Source: Chromera velia
Lineage: Eukaryota > Sar > Chromeraceae
Assembly: GCA_018398765.1 (NCBI GenBank)
Contig: JAHBMJ010000233.1
Coordinates: forward strand, 1-52,765
Reading direction: 5' to 3'
Length of the DNA stretch: 52,765 nt
Position 1 is the stretch's first letter; every line of letters begins with the position of its first letter. Shown piece by piece: positions 10,539 to 24,289 of this stretch. The notes below the pieces were generated by a model. The model did no database searches. It was not told the DNA's origin and worked only from the letters and a program-made list of their open reading frames with translations. The position numbers and the translations under genes are program-made.

Positions 10539-12743
10539 ATGGCAGCTCTTCGGGGGGTGGAGCGGGGGGCTTCTTTGTATGCCCTCGTCAGGAATGATGC
10601 AGCCCCCCACGGTGGTGGTGTGTCTGGAGACGAGCAGTCGGAAAGAGTACGGAAGGGGGTTGCGGCACACCGAGCGAAGCTCCTGAAGATGTTAAACTTT
10701 AGTCCGGTGGTGCCTGCTCCAACTGACGCCGTGGCGGTTGAAGAGATTGAAAGGCTGCAGGACCAGACAGAAGCTCTCCATGGTCCTGACAATAGAGGAG
10801 GTGGGGGGGCACAGGGAGGAGAGGGAGCGGACTCTCGGCCTTCTGCTTCGCTTTCCGGCAAAGGGCCTCTCTTTATTGTTGGAGGGCAGCTCAGTGGCCA
10901 GGCGGAGAGGTCCTCTGTGCCTCCTCTTCCTCTCCACCTCTTCACTACAACGGTAGGCGTAAAGTTTAAGCAAGAGGGGTGGGAAAAGGAGCTCGGACCA
11001 AAACAAAAAGTCGGAACTCAATGTGGGAATATACAGCTGGGGGGTCTGTGTACATGCATGGAACATGAAAAAAATAAATATATATTGCTTCCCTTTCCCA
11101 CGGCTTGACACTCCCCCTTTCTCCTTTTCCTTCCTTACCCCTCCTTTTCTTTGCTCCTTCCTTGCTTCCTTCTTTCTTTGCTTCCCGCTTTCCTTCCTTC
11201 CTTCCTTCCTTCCTTCCTTGCTTCTTTTCTCTTGCTCTCTTTCGCCCTCTCTGGCTTTCTCCTGCGTACTCTCGCTTTCGCTCGCTCGCTCCCCCCCCAA
11301 CACCCCCTCTCTCTCGTCCACGTTTGTGTGCGGGAGGGCGCATCCGCGATCAGAGATTCTATGCAAGAGTGAGCACACTGCAATGCAATCCAATGCAGGA
11401 GCGAGGCTCGGCCCAGGCTGCCTCGTCGAACCGGCTGTCTGTTCCCAGAGGCCTCCCGGACGTTCGAAGACTCCAGAAGGGGGCCAGCCGGGCAGTGAGG
11501 GAGGTGGAGGTGCCGGCGCTGCTCCCTCCCGAAGTAGACGCCCAGACATTTCAGGTCCCTCTGCATGACGTTGTGCCATTTTCTCTTTCCTGGCGCTTGA
11601 TCCGTTTAAGTTGCGTGGTGCAGACTTTGTCTTATTTGGTACTGACCTTTTTCGCCGTATGCATTTCAAGAGTCTAGAGCAAGGCGAGAGACGACGGGAG
11701 GAATTGGTAGTTTTGGTCAAGGAATTCATTTGTAGAAAAGAGAGTGTAATTCTCGTCAAGGGAGACCGAACAAAAAAGGAATGGCGGATGCTTCGAAGAT
11801 TTGATTGAGGGGAAAGTGGCTGTTCGGCTGCATCGTGGAGCACTTAGAAAGAGCTGCTCGCATTCGTGCAGTGGAGGGAGGAGTGGAAGGAAGGAAGACC
11901 CAGGCAGGCACGATCCTCCCCCACCGCATGGGGTGCGTCTGAGGGCCTGACATGCAGTGTTGTGAATGACTTTTTGGATTCTTTCTTTCTTTGTTCGTGC
12001 AGGGGGGCTGGCAGTCGGCTCGAGAGAGGGGGTACAAGAGTGATGCTCTCCATGCAGTAATCACTGCCAGAGAGCTCCTCGCATCAGCCAATCATGGGGC
12101 CGGGGTCAGTTTGCTTTGATTTTGCTTCGACTTGCTTTTCTTTGTTCGTCCCAGTTGTTTGTGTGAACATCGGTACAATCACAAAGGTGTGGAGGAAATA
12201 ACGATGGGATAAACGAGTCAGCGACCGGCTCATCTGAGAGTATGTGATCTTGCATGGAGTAGAGAAGGAGAAAAATGGGTCAAACGGACGGGGCAAAAAG
12301 GAGACGGGGATGGAACAGTCCGGTAGTAATCATATGGCCAACATGTTTCGTTTTTTACAATTGTTTGTTCTTTTTCTCTGGTCCAGTTCTTTGTGTTTTT
12401 CTTCTTTTGGTCTTCGTCTGCATCTGCCTGATCATTCAAATGATCGTCTGGATTTGCTTCTGAACATTTCTCTCTCTCTCTCTCTCTCTCTCTTGCTTTT
12501 GTTGCAGAGAGGAGCCCCCTTCTCTGCAGGACCCGACCCGGCCAGACTTCTGCAGAGCTGCAAACTCTTGGCGCAGCTGTGCGGAGTCCCTAGCGCCATG
12601 CAAGTCAGTGGAGAGAGACAGAATAGAAGAGGAGAAGTGATGCTCTCTGCTTCGATCTGTTGTTTGCTCCCTCGCTGTCTCTCTCTCTCTACCCCCTCAA
12701 CCCATCCCTTCTCGCTGTGCGGACATGCTTTTACGTACGTACA

Positions 12744-12784
<41 letters not shown>

Positions 12785-13115
12785 GAGAGAGAGAGAGAGC
12801 ATGCGGGAGATCAGAAATACACGGTGGTTGTGTCTCTCTTGCATGCCATGGCCCCTCAGGACTCTCTCCGGTTCCTCTACAACGAGTTTATGCTGGCCCT
12901 GTTTGTCAACTTCAAACCGGGGACCGACGTTTCAAGGCTTGTGCCATTCTTCGCCAAAGCCTCTGTCCTCTCAGAGGAGTGCGCACTCTTGAAGACGTCA
13001 GTCAGTGAGTGAGTCATTCAGTCAGTTTGGTTTCGTCCCGACAGTCAATGAGTCGTTTGGGTCTCCACGGTGTTGGTTGGACCATCGACTGATTCCGTCC
13101 ATACACCTGCGTGTC

Positions 13116-13152
<37 letters not shown>

Positions 13153-16100
13153 GCGTGTGTGTGAGCGAGAGAGGACTTGTTGGGATTCTCAAGCGAGCAA
13201 GAGAGAACTCAGAGCAATCAGCAGAGACGGAGAGAAATTCAGTCAGTCAACCCTTACTGTCTTTTCTGTGCCTTCCTTCTTGCTCTTCCTTTCTTTGTTT
13301 CTTTCTTCGCGACAAACGAGACGTCCTTCCTGCAGAGAGATGCCGGCACGGCGTCAGAGCACTGCCGGTCGAATGGGAATGGACCTGCAATCCGACCCGC
13401 CTTCCCCCCTTGAGCGTGTGGACACACCCATTGCCCTTGAGGATTTCCAGCTAGGGGGGGCAGGAACAGAGACTGCGAGGACACGGACGCCAGCAGGAAA
13501 CTTAAAGGGGAAGACGTTGGAGAAGCAAAAAACTGGACGGAGCCAGGTTCAACTCCTTTCTACTGAAAAATGTGAGTGAATTCACTTGAGAGTCTGAAGA
13601 GAGTACAGGACCTGTGGAATGTCTAGCACAATCCAAAGAGCACGGAATTATCACAATCGACTTTATTCTTCTTGACCCTCTCTTTTTCTCGAACCATCTC
13701 TTCAAAGTTCGAAAACAAATCGCCCACTTCCAGGCACTCCTTCCATCCCTCTTTTATCCTCTCACTTGCCCCTATGCCTGCGTCCTCGCAGTATTCAACC
13801 TCCCGACCACCCGACCAGAGAGCACCAACTTCAGCCGCACTGGGCGAGGAGCCCTCAACGCGACGGCGAGGCGTCGGTCCATAGCCACTTCTCGGGGAGG
13901 CCTGTTGCCAGGGGGGGCAGGGGGCGAGTCGGTGTCCGAGACTGCAGAGCTTATCAAGAGACTGCGGCAGGAAGCAGACAGACTCAAGCTTGACTCTGCA
14001 ATCGTGGATGAGGAATTCAGGTCCGTTTTCTGCTTTTGGAGATCCTTCACCGTCATGGACAAGAAGAAAGACGCAAAGTCCAAACGGCGGTGCAGATCAA
14101 GCGAGAGAAAGGAGAAAAACTCTTGTAATGCATGCGTGAGTAGATCAAAGTTTTTGGAAGGACAGAGGCGATGGACAGAGGGGCTGATCCTGCAGGAGGT
14201 GGCCCGTCTTTTCGTCAACTTGTCTGTCTTACCTTACGACCTTTGCCAAATGCTCTGATGCCCCACGGGAAGAACCCTTCCCCATTTCCGGCGTCCTATC
14301 CAGCGTTTATGTGTGCATGAGCATTTCCCGCTTGCGGTTACTCTCTCGCTCATTTACACACCCAGCCAACCATGCAACCAGTCTTCTCTTTCTGCCTGCA
14401 TGCAGACACCTATCTCGTGACTACATTGGTCTCTCCTCTGACCTGATGATGGAGAGGGCCAAGTGCAGGGAGCTGCAGTCGAAGTTGACCTCCAGGGGGG
14501 ACGAGTGCAAAGAACTCCTGGAGGAAAACATGCGGCTGGTCTGTCTGTCTGTCTTTCTGTCTGTCATCTTTTCGATTTTGTCGCTCTCTATCAACAACGA
14601 GACGGAGGAAATGGAAGAAATAAATTGTCTGTCGATCCGTCTGATGGCTCTTTCCCCTGGTTGACGAATGCCTTTCGTGTCTGGCCCGTATGGACTTCCA
14701 ATGATCTTTCTCTAGTACGAACTCTTCGGGTGCCACCCCATTTATTGATGGCTCCTTGCACTACCTCTCCCCTCACGTCACGACTGCAGAAGATGGCGGC
14801 AGACAAAATGCAACAGGCGCAGCAGACGCAGCAGATGCGGCAGACGCCAGCACAGACGCTGAGTCTCCCTGTCGGATCGGCTTCGGGACGTCCGCTTTCA
14901 CCTCGACCCCCGTCTCCGTCGGTGAGTGTGTGGGTGACTGCATGGCTCGATCGATGACCCCTTCCTTCCCTTCTTTTGTCTGCTTGCACATCAGTGAATG
15001 CAATGTAATCGGAAGAAAGTCTGCTCGTTTGAACGAACGTGTAATAGAATGATCTTTTTTCTTGCCTCTCCTGTTTTTGCGGTGGTTCTGCTCTTCAGGT
15101 TTTTCTACCAAGTTGCTGTCTCCCTTCCCTTTCCCCCCCCCTCTCTGCATGCCTGTCTCGTCGAACCGATTTTCTGTGCAATTATTTCTCAGTACACCCA
15201 TTTTGATTCTTCAATTTAAAGTTTCTCGTCGATTCCTTCATGCTTTCATTATCGCTTCTTCGTACCCCTGCTTGAGCATCGTCGAATCAAAAGACCTCAT
15301 CTCACCAGGCAGACAAACCCAGAGTAAAGTTCTTCTTCATGTTCGGGTGCGTTCCATTTCTTTTTTGCCCCCTCACGGTCTGTCTGTTTTCTCTGCTGCA
15401 GCTCCTGACCCCGCGGTCGTCCCAAGGAAGTCCCCGTGCAAGTGGGGGGGCAGGGGGGGGAAATTTCAAGAAGGATAAGGAGGCAAATGCGGGAGCGCGC
15501 AAGACTTCGTCAGTTGTCTTCTTGGCACGCTCTCTTCGTCTGTCTATAGTCAATTTGCTTCCTTTATTCCACGCTTGCTTGAGATAATCTTCTGTTTCCT
15601 TGTTCTACTTATGTTTGCTGCACACGTTGAGGAAGAGGCAATCCAATCGATCAACTTTCCTTTCTACCCAAAAGTCTGATTTCCACACCGCTTTTCATGT
15701 GTGAACGTCCTGTCTCTCTCTCTTTTGAGTGCGTTCCTCTTCTTTTCCGCTTCGTTTTCTCCTCTCCTTTCTCAAGCTGTGATGCCGGCCATCGGTATTC
15801 ATTCGCTCTCGCACCTCACTTTTGTCTCATGATGACAAGCTCGCTATGCTACGTTGAGTTGAAAGCAGAAAGTGATTTTTGATTTGAGAAAGGCAACGAT
15901 TTTGACGAAGAGAAACAGGCAAAGGTGCTTGAAGATACGCAAAGGAGATGTGAAATGCTCAAACAACAAATCCTCCACACAGACAGAAACCTTGTGACAT
16001 GCTCGCTGAAAATCGGTTGAAAGAGGAAACTACCCATTGGGTTTCTGTCAATGACAGAGTGGATCTCTCTGACTGAGAGTGTCTCCACGTCTGACTGAAT

Positions 16101-17184
16101 GTGAATGTCTCCACGCGGCCCTCCCTCTGGCGGGCTTGTCAGATCAATCAATCGAGTGATTGGTTGCCTGCCTGCAGAGCAGCAAGGCCTTCTCTGAATG
16201 TGACAGACTCGAACGAGCTCAGGTTCGTCAGACCTTCAGACGCTGCAGTCCTCCAGTGCCAGTTCAAGGACTTCAACCTCTGCAGGTCGGCCCGTGGGTG
16301 TGGGGATGTGTGTGTGTGTAGACAGTGGCAGTGAGTGGTTAAATGTAGAAACACCTCGATGGACCGGGGGAAGGTTGAAAGACCCGGAGTCCATCAAGTT
16401 GTTCTTTTGGACGTCCCATTTGGACAATTCAGATGGCGCCAGGGCATTCGGGGGGGGGTACTCTGCCAAGAGAAATAGGGAAAGGGGAAGAGCTAGGCAG
16501 GGCCTTTCTTTTTGAAACGGCAAAACGGGACCGCTTTTCACCAGGCTATAGTTTCCAACAGTATGTTTGATTCAGCTTCGTGAACATGGGATTGCAGTCC
16601 GCCCCAGTCGATACCGTCTGTCTGTCAGTTCCTTCATCCACACGTCGATGGTGTGCTTTGCATGCTCCTGTTTGCGAGTCAGAGGAGAGATGAGGAGCAC
16701 TTTTGCCTTCTTCCTCCGTCTGTATGACTGCAAAGTATTGGAGAAACAGAGTGAATTCATGCTTGGACAAACAAACCTTTACTGCAGACAAGACATCAAG
16801 AGGATGATCGTGGAAGGAGCAGACAGGACAGAGTCAGACAAACTCCCTCCAGAGATCGCAGCAGCCATCAAAATCGCCTCGGCACTCCCCGAAATGGACT
16901 GCTTTGCGGGACCCTTTGAGTCTCTCGACGCGTTAATTCTCGAAGTGAAGGAACAGGTCAGCGAGTGATCAAAAGACTTTTTTGAAGTCCTGTATGGAGG
17001 GGTTGAGCACTTGAAGTTTGGATTCACTGGCCACCTCTATTGTTTGGTTCAGTGTAAATGCGAAGAGTTGGTATTTGAAACTCAGCTTCGAAACAACCGG
17101 ATTCAAGGCACCAAAAACAAGGTTCTTTTCGACTCTTGGATCAGTTTCACCCATTCTTGTCTCTTTCATTTCTCTCTTCACTTG

Positions 17185-17217
<33 letters not shown>

Positions 17218-17478
17218 TTGTGTCCGTGCAGGTGGTGCACCTCGTTGGCCTCTCAAAAGAGCAGCAGTCGTGTATCAAGAATCTTCGGAACGAATTAAGG
17301 TGAGGCAGAGCAGATAGGAGCAGATGACAGAGACTATCTTCTGGAGGGATGGATAGATTCGTGATATGAATGAATCATTGGTGAATTATTTCGGATGTTT
17401 ACTGGCACAGGGAGAAAGAATAACACGACGAAGCAGTTTGATGCGGATGGGCATGCTTTTGCTTTGTTGTGTGTTGTA

Positions 17479-17522
<44 letters not shown>

Positions 17523-20037
17523 TGTGTGTCCGCATGTATGTCTATGAGTGAGTGTGTGCCCGCATGCAGAGGCTGCTATGAGCTGGTGCCTCTATGGAAC
17601 AGGGAAGATTTCCTGAACGTTCTCAAGAGGACAGACTCGATGACGGTGGGCTCTCTCGCTCTCTCTCATTTGCGTGCCTGTTTGTTCATACTTTGTGTTC
17701 CTCTCTCGTTTATTGTCTTGGCGCACACGGATTACCATGGGGGCTGCATGGGGGTAAGGGAGAAAGAGGGACAAGGCGCTGGAGAGAGAAAAAAGAGAGA
17801 CCGCACAGCAAGGACACCCCTGAACAATTTTGAAAACAGTTTGCCCCACCATCTGCATGGAGTTCCATTTCGGTGTCACTCCAGCTGCACTCGAACGGCC
17901 CTCTTCGGATCATGCACCTCGAACTGTTCTGCTGTGTTGTGTCGTGTTGTGTTGTGTCGTGTTGTGTTGTGTCGTGTTGTGTTGTGTCGTGTTGTGTTGC
18001 GTTGCGTTGTGTTGCGTTGTGTTGTGTTGCGTTGTGTTGCGTTGTGTTGCGTTGTGTTGTGTTGCGTTGTGTTGCGTTGTGTTGTGTTGCAGGATAGCCC
18101 CGGAGTCCCCATCCCTACTGACAATCAGGTAGATATGTGTGTGTGTCTTTCTTTGTAGCTTCACGGAAGAACAAAAAGGCTCACGGGGAAACGCAATGAG
18201 AATTCAATGCATATTCAAGTGTGTGGTTGACGGCTTTTTTGTTTTTCTTGCTGGTACGTTCAATGAATAAAGGGGTTTATCAGTCGCCATTTGGAACAGC
18301 AATCGATCTCTCTCCGGATGGAAAAACTGAATTCTACTCATGCGCCCCTTGGTCATAAAAATGTCCATCCGTCCCAAGGTCTCTTTGCGATCCGGATTGC
18401 TCACTCTTTCTTCCCCTCTTTCGTTCTCCAACCCTGTACTGTGTTTTGCCTTCCTCTTTGCAGAAGTTCGTGGGACTCGGGCATGAAAATTACCTTCCGG
18501 AGGTTATGAAGACGGCAGAGCTTGTCCGAGTGAGTGAGTCCTCTCTTTCTGGTACTTTCTTTCGTCAGCTTGGACTTGCTCTTGTTTATTCGGACTTGTT
18601 TTCTTCTCTTCCGAGCACAGGTGGTCGACTTTCTGCCCAAAGTGAGGGTGTCCTCTTTCTCTCAGTCACCCACAAATACCAGGATTCTCTCCCTTCTCTG
18701 CTTGGTTATTGATCCTCTTATTCATATGCAGATCCAAAGAATCAACAACGCCGACCTCGCCAAACTGATCAGCGAGTTCTGGACAGAAAAATACGCTGTG
18801 AGTATGCTCTCATGTTGCCTGTTTGTGTCCGACAGCCTCGCCCAACGTGTAAAAGAAATGCAATGGCACTGGCGGAGTCTCACTCTTGTGGATTTCTCTA
18901 TGTTGATATTTCTGTGGAGACTATCTTTGCTTCATTTTTTATCTTCTGGGGCGGTAGGGGATTCCCAGGGGGGCATAATGAATTCCATGGCCGTTCTCTG
19001 CTTGCGCTTTGCTTTTCTTGTGTCTCGCACATCCGACATCTTGAGAGACCTGCTTGCCTACATACAGAAGCCCAACACAGCGAGAAAGAGGACCAGATAG
19101 ACAGTTGTATTCAAAAACCCCAGAAAACTGTCGCGTCAGTGCGAGCTGATAATTCAGAAGTACAAAAAGTGGATGGATCTCTCTGTGAATGAGAAGAGAA
19201 TCATGTTAGTCGGCATGTTCGCGCACCACCTCTCCTGACTAACCTGCATATATTTTGTTATCACCCGATTGGTAAATTGATCGAACTTTGTTTCATCTGG
19301 TTGCATGCCTTGTTTGCAGAGCACAGAGGAGTTCATCAGACTCCGGAAATCAGAGGAGGCCCGCCGACGCGCTCCCCTCACGGCAGCCTTTGAGGAGATC
19401 GAAGTTGAGGCAGACGGCAGCGAGAGGCTCAGCACGACTGAGTCTTCTCTCTTCAGAAGAGAATCATCGGTGGAAAGGGACAAATGGGCAAAACGGCCTT
19501 CTGGGTCCGGCAGTCAGGTCAACATTGATGACCTGGCGGCATCAGACAACTTCAACGTTCTGGCGACTTCAGGCCGCTCCCTCGAGGTCTCTCCTAACCG
19601 CCTCGCACCGGGTGCGCTGCCCGACGACATTGAGCTCGAAATGCTGGAGCCCCATATTCTGTCCGACCCCCCCCGTCTCCCCCAACTTTCGTCGAAGGAA
19701 TTCCTCACAACTTTTGCCAACAGGAAGAGGAGGTCAGTCAGATTGCATAAAGCCGACAGAGAAGAGAATAGAAGGAGAACCGACTATTCTTTCCAAAATG
19801 GATCAACACAGCAGCATACTCCAGAACAGCTCAGCTCCAAACCGCAGTCATCCGATGGCCGTTGTATTCGAAAAGGAAGAAGTCATTTCGGAATTGAAGA
19901 GCCGTTTCGTGGGAGTGAGAGACGGTGCGAAGATGTGTGCATGTGTGTCCGTGTCCGTGTCTGTGTTCGAGTGCGTTGTGTGTGTGTGTGTGTGTATGTG
20001 TGTGTGTGCGTACGCCCGTGCGTGCGTGCGTGCGTGC

Positions 20038-20084
<47 letters not shown>

Positions 20085-23000
20085 TGAGTGAGTGAGTGAG
20101 TGAGAATGAAAGCATGAGAGTGAAAGAGTGAGAATGAGAGAGGGGAGAAAGCACAGAAGGCGTTCCGCCAAAACTTGTTCAGCTGACCCCAAATATTTTC
20201 GTGTCTGTTGCTGCTTTGCCTTCCACGCGCATGCAGAGGGGCGGTGTTGCAGGCTGAGTTCGCTTACAACCTGGTGGACGGGATCCGAAAGCTCGAGGAC
20301 GGGAGTGACGGTTCTCTAACCTTCAGAGTTCTTGTTGGGTCCGTCCGTGAGTGCAAAGGAATCGGAACGGATTTGTTAGCGTGCTGGTAGATTTGTCAAA
20401 TTTGTCGCTCTCAGAAGCAACATACCCCTCGGTGCCTCTCTCCATCAAATACTGTGCGTATTCGTGCGCATACGTCCGACGAACTTTTCCAATGAGTCTA
20501 CAGAATCGTGAGACAATCTCTGCACCAACATGGAGGGGCAAATGTTCCCCCCCTCTTCTGAATGGCAGTGTGTGTCTTCGATCACGGGCTGGGTGTCCAT
20601 GACAGAAGACCAATTTGACCCTGCAGGACATGTGGTTATCGAATTTGCATGTTGTGTGTGTCCCTGCATGTCCCTATCCGTGTGAGAGAACCTGCAGAGA
20701 GTTCCACGAGGATGTTCTTCACGACCGTACGGCAATGATTGAGGAGTTGAAGAGGACAGCTGTCAAGGTCAGGAATCTACTTGGTAAAAGAAACGAATCG
20801 CTTCAAAGAAGAAGAAGCAGAAAGAAGAAAAGAGGCGAACGAACAATGGACAAGAGATTTGTAACAAAATAAACATATCCAAAGAAAAAATCAAAGACTT
20901 AAGCAGATCGACAGGCAGACAAAGAGACCAACAGGACACATAGGCAGCGTGTGTGTGGGCAAAATAGACGTGCATAGATAAAAAGAATAGACAGATAGAC
21001 GGGTAGAGAGGTATTCAGATAGAGAGGGGGAAAAAAGCAAGGAAGTAAGGAGGAGAAAAGGAAACGGGAGGGGAAAACAAAACTGTCTCGTCGTTTTTGT
21101 GCTGTAGAGATAATTTCCTGCCTGTCTTCCCGCATATGCGCCCGCCTCCTTGCCACTCTCTGAGGTCTCTTGTGGACACTCACCGACCGTCGCTCCCTCC
21201 CTCCTTTCGGTATTTCCCCCCCCCTTCACTGCTCTCTGAAATGCAGCTGTCTTCCCACTTCATTCATCATCGCCTGGACGAGGTGAGTGCCTTCCGTTCG
21301 ACCACGTGCATGCAGCTGTTCTTGTGTGTGGCGAGTGCATATGTGACACTCTGTGAGAAAGGTGTGGCCGGCGGATGACTCATTCCTGCTACTCTTCTCA
21401 CAGGAGCGAGGAAAGATTGAATTCCCTTTTCTCGCGACTCTTTGCTGGAAGTCTATGTTTGCTCTCCCCGCCTTCTTTTGATGGCCGTCTATTACATTGG
21501 TCTCCTTTTCTTCCCATCACTCTCCTGTCCTCTCCTCTGGTCGCTTCTTCCGTTCTGCACTGCACGGAGCCTTTATCCTGCATCCCCTCTTTCGCTCTTC
21601 TCTTTTTTCTTCTCCTGCTCTTCTTTCTAAATCGACCCGACCAGTCTGACACTGTCCTTTGACCTAAGTGCTCGAAGTGAAGACGAGCAAGCTGACTTTT
21701 GCTGAGATTGACATTTCTCCGTTCCCTTGCTCCTGGTCTTGCCTGACTGACGATGCAGGGAGAGATTCCCAAAAAAAGGTCAGTGCTTCTTTAAATTTCT
21801 GTGCAGTCTCATCACCACCGACAGCCTGCATGACTCGCGAGTCTTCCTACAATGTGCCCGCATTCATTCGATTTCGTTCATTTCTCCTTGTGACAGTCGC
21901 CTAGTCAAGCACAGATGCAAGCACTAGGGACGTGATGGAAGATCATCTCAATTCTCGAAAACAGAGACAAAAAAGTAAGAGGAGGCTTGAGCAGGGTCTG
22001 GCAGGCTTTCTAGATCCTCTAAGCTTTTTGTGTCCTGACGCGTATGACACTGGTCTCTTGTCTTGAATTCATTCTCCCCTCTTTTGACGCAAGCATGTGC
22101 AGAGGAAGCACCGACGTTCCTCCGAAGGGAAGTCCGGAAGGGAGCGTCCCAGGCATTCCGGGCAGTCCCGGGAAGTCGACGGGAGGAGCCGAGAGAAGCC
22201 AACCGCACGGCATTGCAAAGGGAGGGGCAGGAGGACCCCCTGCAATGACTGCAGGCGCGGCAGTTGCGGCTGAGGGCCTTGACGGTTTCCTTCCTTTTTC
22301 CTTCTTTTGTGGTCTCCTCAAAGTTTTCTTTCCAGGGAAGACGCAAAGGATGCGCTCGGCACTTCACAAGGTTTGTCTGTCTGTCTGGAAGGCTCATTGA
22401 TTGTCGAATTTTTGAATTTTCATGATGAGAGAAGCCCCTCTTGCTTGTATGGGTCGCCAGGGCCCTGTTCGGGTTTTTCAAAATGCGGAATCGATGCAAA
22501 AAGACGGCCAGAGCACTGTCAACAAACTTTCAAGATGAAAAAGAGTCTGAAAACTGCACGAACCATCGATTGGTTGCACGTGTTCCAAATTGGATCACAC
22601 AAAGCCCTTTTTTTTCTGTGTCGTCCTCTATCCCCTCTGCCCGCCGCCAGGTACTCCACGAGAGTTCGATTGAGCTGGGCGTTTTCCTCAAGCACCCCTC
22701 AATCAGCCTGGGGGAGATTCTGGAGCTCAAGAGAAAGTCCAGAGCAACAGCACAGGCACAACAGCAGCAGACCGCTTCCTCAAACGGGACCTCACAGGGT
22801 ACAGCAGGAGGGGGAAGGCAGGAGTCTGCTCCCACCTCTGACCAACGCCTCTCGTTCGGTGTGGCTCCCAACCAGACGGGTGCAACTCATTCCCGCAACG
22901 ACTCAGGAGGCACACAGACCTCAGCCAACCCCCCCTTAGCCAAAGAACAAGCAGGCCAGAGCCAACAACCCGCCCCTCCAGAGCAGCAGAGTGCAGCTGC

Positions 23001-24256
23001 GGAGAGTCCAAAGTCCCGGAAGGGAAAGAAAGTGGCTGCACAGAAGGATAAGAACGCGGCAGCTTCTCCCGAGGCTGACTACTTCCAGTTGAGAGTTGTC
23101 CCTCTCCGCCTGGCATTCGCAATGTCAGTCAGTCAGTCTGTCAGTCATACAGGATATCAATCCGTCTGTCTGTGCGTTTACAAATCATCGAGTCAGTCGA
23201 TCTGTCAGTCAGTCGGTCAGTCAGAAATTGCACATCACGGAAGCAAAAATCGTGAAAAAGAACGGTGAAAGGAAGCAAAGAAGAAACGAAAGAAAGAGCT
23301 ACTTACAGGGAGGGCGTTCGAAATCCTTTCCGTCCATCATCACACGTTCCTACAGTCCCCTGCATGAGAGCCTAGCCAGCCTTCTGCTGACTCAATCAGA
23401 AACTTTTGCTGCCTTCCCTTCCGTTCCCTCCAGGCGATCGAGGCTTCTGGACGAGCTGAGGGTCCAGTATCTAGCGGAGGTGGCAACGTACATGAGAGAT
23501 CTCGCACTGTCAGTCAGTCAGTCAATCAGTCAATCAGTCAATCAGTCAATCAGTCAGTCAGTCAATCAGTCAATCAGTCAGTCAGTCAGTCAGTCAGTCA
23601 ATCAGTCAGTCAGTCAGTCAGTCAGTCAGTGAGTCAGTCAATCAGTCAACCAGTCAATCAGTCAATCAGTCAATCAGTCAATCAGTCAGTCAGTCAGTGA
23701 CAAGCAAGCAGGCAGGCAAGCAGTCAGGCAGTCAGGCAGGCAAGAACGCAAAAAGATTCAGGAAAGACAAGACGAAGCAAGAACGCGCATTCGGGAATCA
23801 GGCAACACAAAAATGGAAGCACATGTCTGAGAGAAAAAAACAGATTGACATCACACACATGATCGGGCCTTTCCTGTGCCCTTTTCTTTTTTAGTCCTGA
23901 ATGTCCTCCAAGCGTCGTTCACGAAGGTTGGTTTTTCGCTCGTTTTCTTACTTAGACTGTCTTGAGGCATGCAGTCTAAGTTGAGATAGCTGTAGGTTGA
24001 GTCTGATTGTCTGTTCAACCGATTGATTTTTCTTTCTGGTACACTCCCTCGATCGCTTCTGTGTCCTTCCTTCCTTCTTTCTGCATGGCCCTCCCCTCTC
24101 TCCCAGTGCTCCTGCAGACTGATCCCTCTTCATTTTCTTCCATGCGTTTTCCTCTTGCCTCCCCCTCTTGCCCCGCTTTTCTCTCCTTGTCGCTCTTTCT
24201 TCATGCTTCCATGTGTGCATATCCGTATATGTGCATACATATTTGTGCAGCAATCC

Positions 24257-24289
<33 letters not shown>

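Noticed and set aside
10692-11843. Long minus-strand frame opposite the first exons of the TSNAXIP1-like gene
   Set aside because: It is low-complexity Arg/Glu/Lys sequence mirroring pyrimidine-rich introns; the plus-strand exons have matching splice sites and phases.
17830-18164. Cys/Val/Leu and Asn/Thr/Gln repeat proteins
   Set aside because: They are the translated GTGTT satellite in an intron.
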